Source: Duganella sp. 1224
Lineage (GTDB): Bacteria > Pseudomonadota > Gammaproteobacteria > Burkholderiales > Burkholderiaceae_D
DNA length: 64,000 nucleotides
Assembly: GCF_013408245.1 (NCBI RefSeq)
Contig: NZ_JACBYS010000006.1
Location: forward strand, 62,001-126,000
Direction: 5' to 3'
Shown: piece after piece, positions 63,931 through 64,000 of the stretch
How the letters are laid out: the number at the start of each line of letters is the position of its first letter
Position numbering within the stretch: position 1 is the stretch's first letter
The notes under the pieces: model-generated
Databases searched by the model: none
What the model was told of the DNA's origin: nothing
The model's input: only the letters and a program-made list of their open reading frames with translations
Position numbers and translations under genes: made by a program

Positions 63931-64000
63931 TCAGCGGCAGGAAATCGCGATATCGCGCGCCCCGCCATAGCCACAGGCAAGCCACAACCCATCGACGAAA

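Overview
The window looks like a chromosomal segment of a GC-rich betaproteobacterium, probably an Oxalobacteraceae member such as Duganella, Massilia or Rugamonas. That is an inference from the style of the GC-rich genes (secreted glycoside hydrolases, a TonB-dependent receptor, sensor kinases with beta-propeller sensors, many LysR regulators). There is no rRNA or tRNA to anchor it.

Two compositional zones are plain. Positions 1 to about 20,200 are clearly lower in GC and form an accessory island. At its left edge is a TnsB/Mu-type DDE transposase gene that is open to the window edge and cut by a truncated IS21-family element. Next come a histidine kinase/response regulator pair, a structured ~700-base non-coding stretch, and an operon for a metallo-beta-lactamase-fold protein, a single-chain E2-E1-JAB ubiquitin-like conjugation protein and a multi-pass membrane protein (5790-10056). 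These are followed by a complete three-gene ABC-3C system (10376-13748), a divergent 1182-residue helicase with a C-terminal nuclease-like domain, small unknown genes, a cluster of direct repeats (18915-19106) that could be a transposon end, and a nucleotidyltransferase toxin/antitoxin-like pair. The whole reads as a defence island that may once have been carried by a Tn7-like element.

From 20,327 on the DNA is GC-rich host-like sequence. It holds a GH31 enzyme with a PA14 insert, a VOC protein, a chemotaxis receptor, a serine hydrolase, a secreted metallo-beta-lactamase-fold hydrolase, a propeller sensor kinase beside a GH97 enzyme, a GGDEF-EAL protein, an ABC-F protein, an aldo-keto reductase locus with an SRPBCC-AKR fusion and its LysR regulator, and an M14 peptidase/hydrolase pair.

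At 42,545-44,186 a YkgJ-like cysteine-cluster gene has been split by a ~1.35-kb lower-GC cassette. The cassette carries an intact divergent copy of the same gene plus a probable ADP-ribosyltransferase-fold toxin and a small antitoxin.

Positions 48,890-61,052 form a two-armed polysaccharide utilisation locus. The leftward operon encodes a secreted alpha/alpha-barrel enzyme of unknown family, a CHMI-like tautomerase, GH2 and GH3. The rightward arm encodes uronate dehydrogenase, a GH105-DUF4861 fusion and a TonB-dependent receptor. Two AAACGTTT-centred LacI-type operators lie in the shared promoter region and a third candidate precedes the receptor. An 88-bp near-perfect palindrome separates the hydrolase from the receptor. 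The gene content points to a uronic-acid-containing plant polysaccharide as substrate. The window ends with uppP and recQ housekeeping genes.
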